DNA from: Lates calcarifer
Taxonomy: Eukaryota > Chordata > Actinopteri > Centropomidae
DNA length: 64,000 bases
Assembly (NCBI RefSeq): GCF_001640805.2
Contig: NC_066852.1
Span: forward strand, 840,861-904,860
Direction: 5' to 3'
The position numbers were made by a program, and so were the translations under genes. This document shows positions 62,613 to 64,000 of the stretch, one piece after another. The notes below the pieces were generated by a model. It was not told where the DNA came from, searched no databases, and saw only the letters and a program-made list of their open reading frames with translations. The first letter of the stretch is position 1, and each line of letters opens with the position of its first letter.

Positions 62613-64000
62613 CCTTTGCATATTTCAGACAGTCGGCATGACCACAGAGGAGCGTCAGAGATGGTCACAGAGTCTGGTCGACAGCGCTGTGCAGTAAATC
62701 CCTTGCTGACCTCCTGCTGCATTTAAATTCTCTAATCTAGTGACAAAAGGAACGAGGCGATGAGCTGGCTGCCTTAAGGGAAAGGTCAGATTGCTAACTA
62801 ATCTGCCCCCCCTCCCCTTCCAGTCGTCCCCTGACGGTGCTCTCCGCTCTGAAAAAAATCCTGCTGTGTCATTGCACTCATGTCTGGAGGTCACTGTACT
62901 CCGCAGAGCGACTGCACAAGTTTTGTGTAGCAATTAATTACCATCACCGTGACCGGCACATATGGGCCTATTATCATAAGGCCTCATGGGAGGATATTTC
63001 CTGCAACCATTATTCTGTGGGAAGTGACAGGGAACGTTTTAAAATGCCAACAGGCTTTTCTTTCACTCCTTTGTTGGTCCTTAGTCAAGCCTGAGATGAG
63101 CAGATAGGGTTTGCTGGATATTTTTAACAACATGCGTGCCTTACAGATACAGATACATACAGAGAGGACAATGTTCAGAGCAGGTGGGAGGACAAGTATC
63201 CTTTTCTCAAAAGCATCTTCAGTCTAAGATGATGCTGAAGCCATCGTATCCTTTCCCTTTACATCTACAGCGTGTTTCTGAAAAGCCTGGCGAACAAAAT
63301 GTCACCTTGAGAAACGGCGCGGATTAACGAGTGTTTGGCTTCCAGCTGCATCACCTGCACAAGTAGATAACTGAGAAACACCTCTGATCATCTGGTTCAA
63401 GATTCTATGTTATTCATGGTCTGTGTTTTTCAGCCTGCTTTTCCCACACACGACTCAAACTGTGTAACCACTCTGGACATGATGTGGAAGACTACAACAC
63501 TGATGGTGGGGGGGGTCTTTTGAGAAAATCATCAATAAAATAAATCATATATGTCCCCACAGATCAAACCACTTCTGTAAACTGTAAACAGGGTTACAGC
63601 AGGGCAGGCAGTAGAGCAAGGACTGCTGCCATAAATACTGTATGGCCAGTGATATAAGTTATTTATATAAATACAGTAGATGGTTTATGTACAGCCTCTG
63701 CCTCCTACAAATGTATATATACAACTAAACTGCCACAGCAGCTACAGTTTATATCTGTTTGGAGTTAGCACAGTATGATTATTAATATTCAGAATATTAT
63801 CATTATAATTTGTTGATGCTGCTTCTGTTCTGGAGGCAGACAGAGGCGGTGCTCGTTCACAGTGCTCCTAAACGCACCACATTCACTCTCATGTATCATA
63901 CACATGCAGTTTTCTGTGTAGTATTTATTGTATTTTGATATGATAAAGGAGTACAGACAGTTACATTGGCAGGTTACCTCCACTGAAATCAATCCATCAA

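Larger units (their letters stand above)
40171..64000. other. 5' flanking DNA of sgcd, no exon recognised
   Basis: No frame in this 24 kb resembles a protein I know, and none of the longer open frames is bounded by convincing splice signals. Between listed repeats (40171-45560, 45870-47970, 48740-50060, 51380-53010, 53040-54060, 54910-57340, 57450-61580 and 62620-64000) it is ordinary AT-leaning non-coding DNA, with a few blocks that could be conserved elements. A further non-coding sgcd exon could be hidden here, because 5' UTR exons cannot be recognised from sequence alone. Confidence 0.5.

Noticed and set aside
62219..62722. Long Ser/Pro/Leu-rich and Arg/Glu/Gly-rich frames on both strands
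   Set aside because: These are products of the polypyrimidine tract, not genes.

Overview
The window reads as a piece of teleost fish nuclear genome, probably a spiny-rayed (percomorph) fish. It is AT-leaning non-coding DNA with many (AC)n/(GT)n microsatellites, decayed Tc1-like and LINE remnants, and several dispersed repeat families that I recognise from fish genomes. Nothing bacterial or viral is visible: there are no operons, ribosome binding sites, tRNA or rRNA genes, CRISPR arrays or compact coding regions.

One gene is firmly supported: delta-sarcoglycan (sgcd), on the minus strand. Its first fully coding exon is at 19653-19838. It encodes the cytoplasmic N-terminus and the whole transmembrane anchor, with a good acceptor directly before the ATG and a GTAAGT donor after codon 62. 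About 19.6 kb upstream, at 39436, a purine-rich leader ends in ATG|GTAAGT. Joined to the coding exon this gives an ATG|ATG start. I read it as sgcd exon 1, probably the first exon. Its 5' flank (about 39.89-40.17 kb) has GC boxes, a TATA-like sequence, two CACATGTG and two CAGCTG E-boxes, which fits a muscle promoter. Exon 3 was not found, so intron 2 runs off the left edge.

Layout: 1-19652 is sgcd intron 2 (partial), holding an L2-like LINE remnant (7.75-8.15 kb), a SINE-like element (11.4-11.75 kb), a CpG-dense islet (13.3-13.5 kb) and microsatellites. 19653-19838 is the coding exon. 19839-39435 is intron 1, with a Tc1-like transposase fossil (24.16-24.69 kb) and several fish repeats (20.2, 32.8-33.1, 35.0-35.2 and 37.1-37.2 kb). 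39436 to about 39975 is exon 1. From 40 to 64 kb is 5' flank in which I see no exon. It holds a repeat and LINE cluster at 54.1-54.9 kb, microsatellites, a perfect 21-bp inverted repeat at 45851, and a long polypyrimidine tract at 62.1-62.6 kb.

I found no novel multi-gene system. The most useful observations are the sgcd gene model (split ATG|ATG start, leader uORF, candidate muscle promoter) and several possible conserved or structured non-coding segments that need comparative data. Repeat family assignments rest on remembered consensus sequences and on comparison of copies inside this window, not on a database search.
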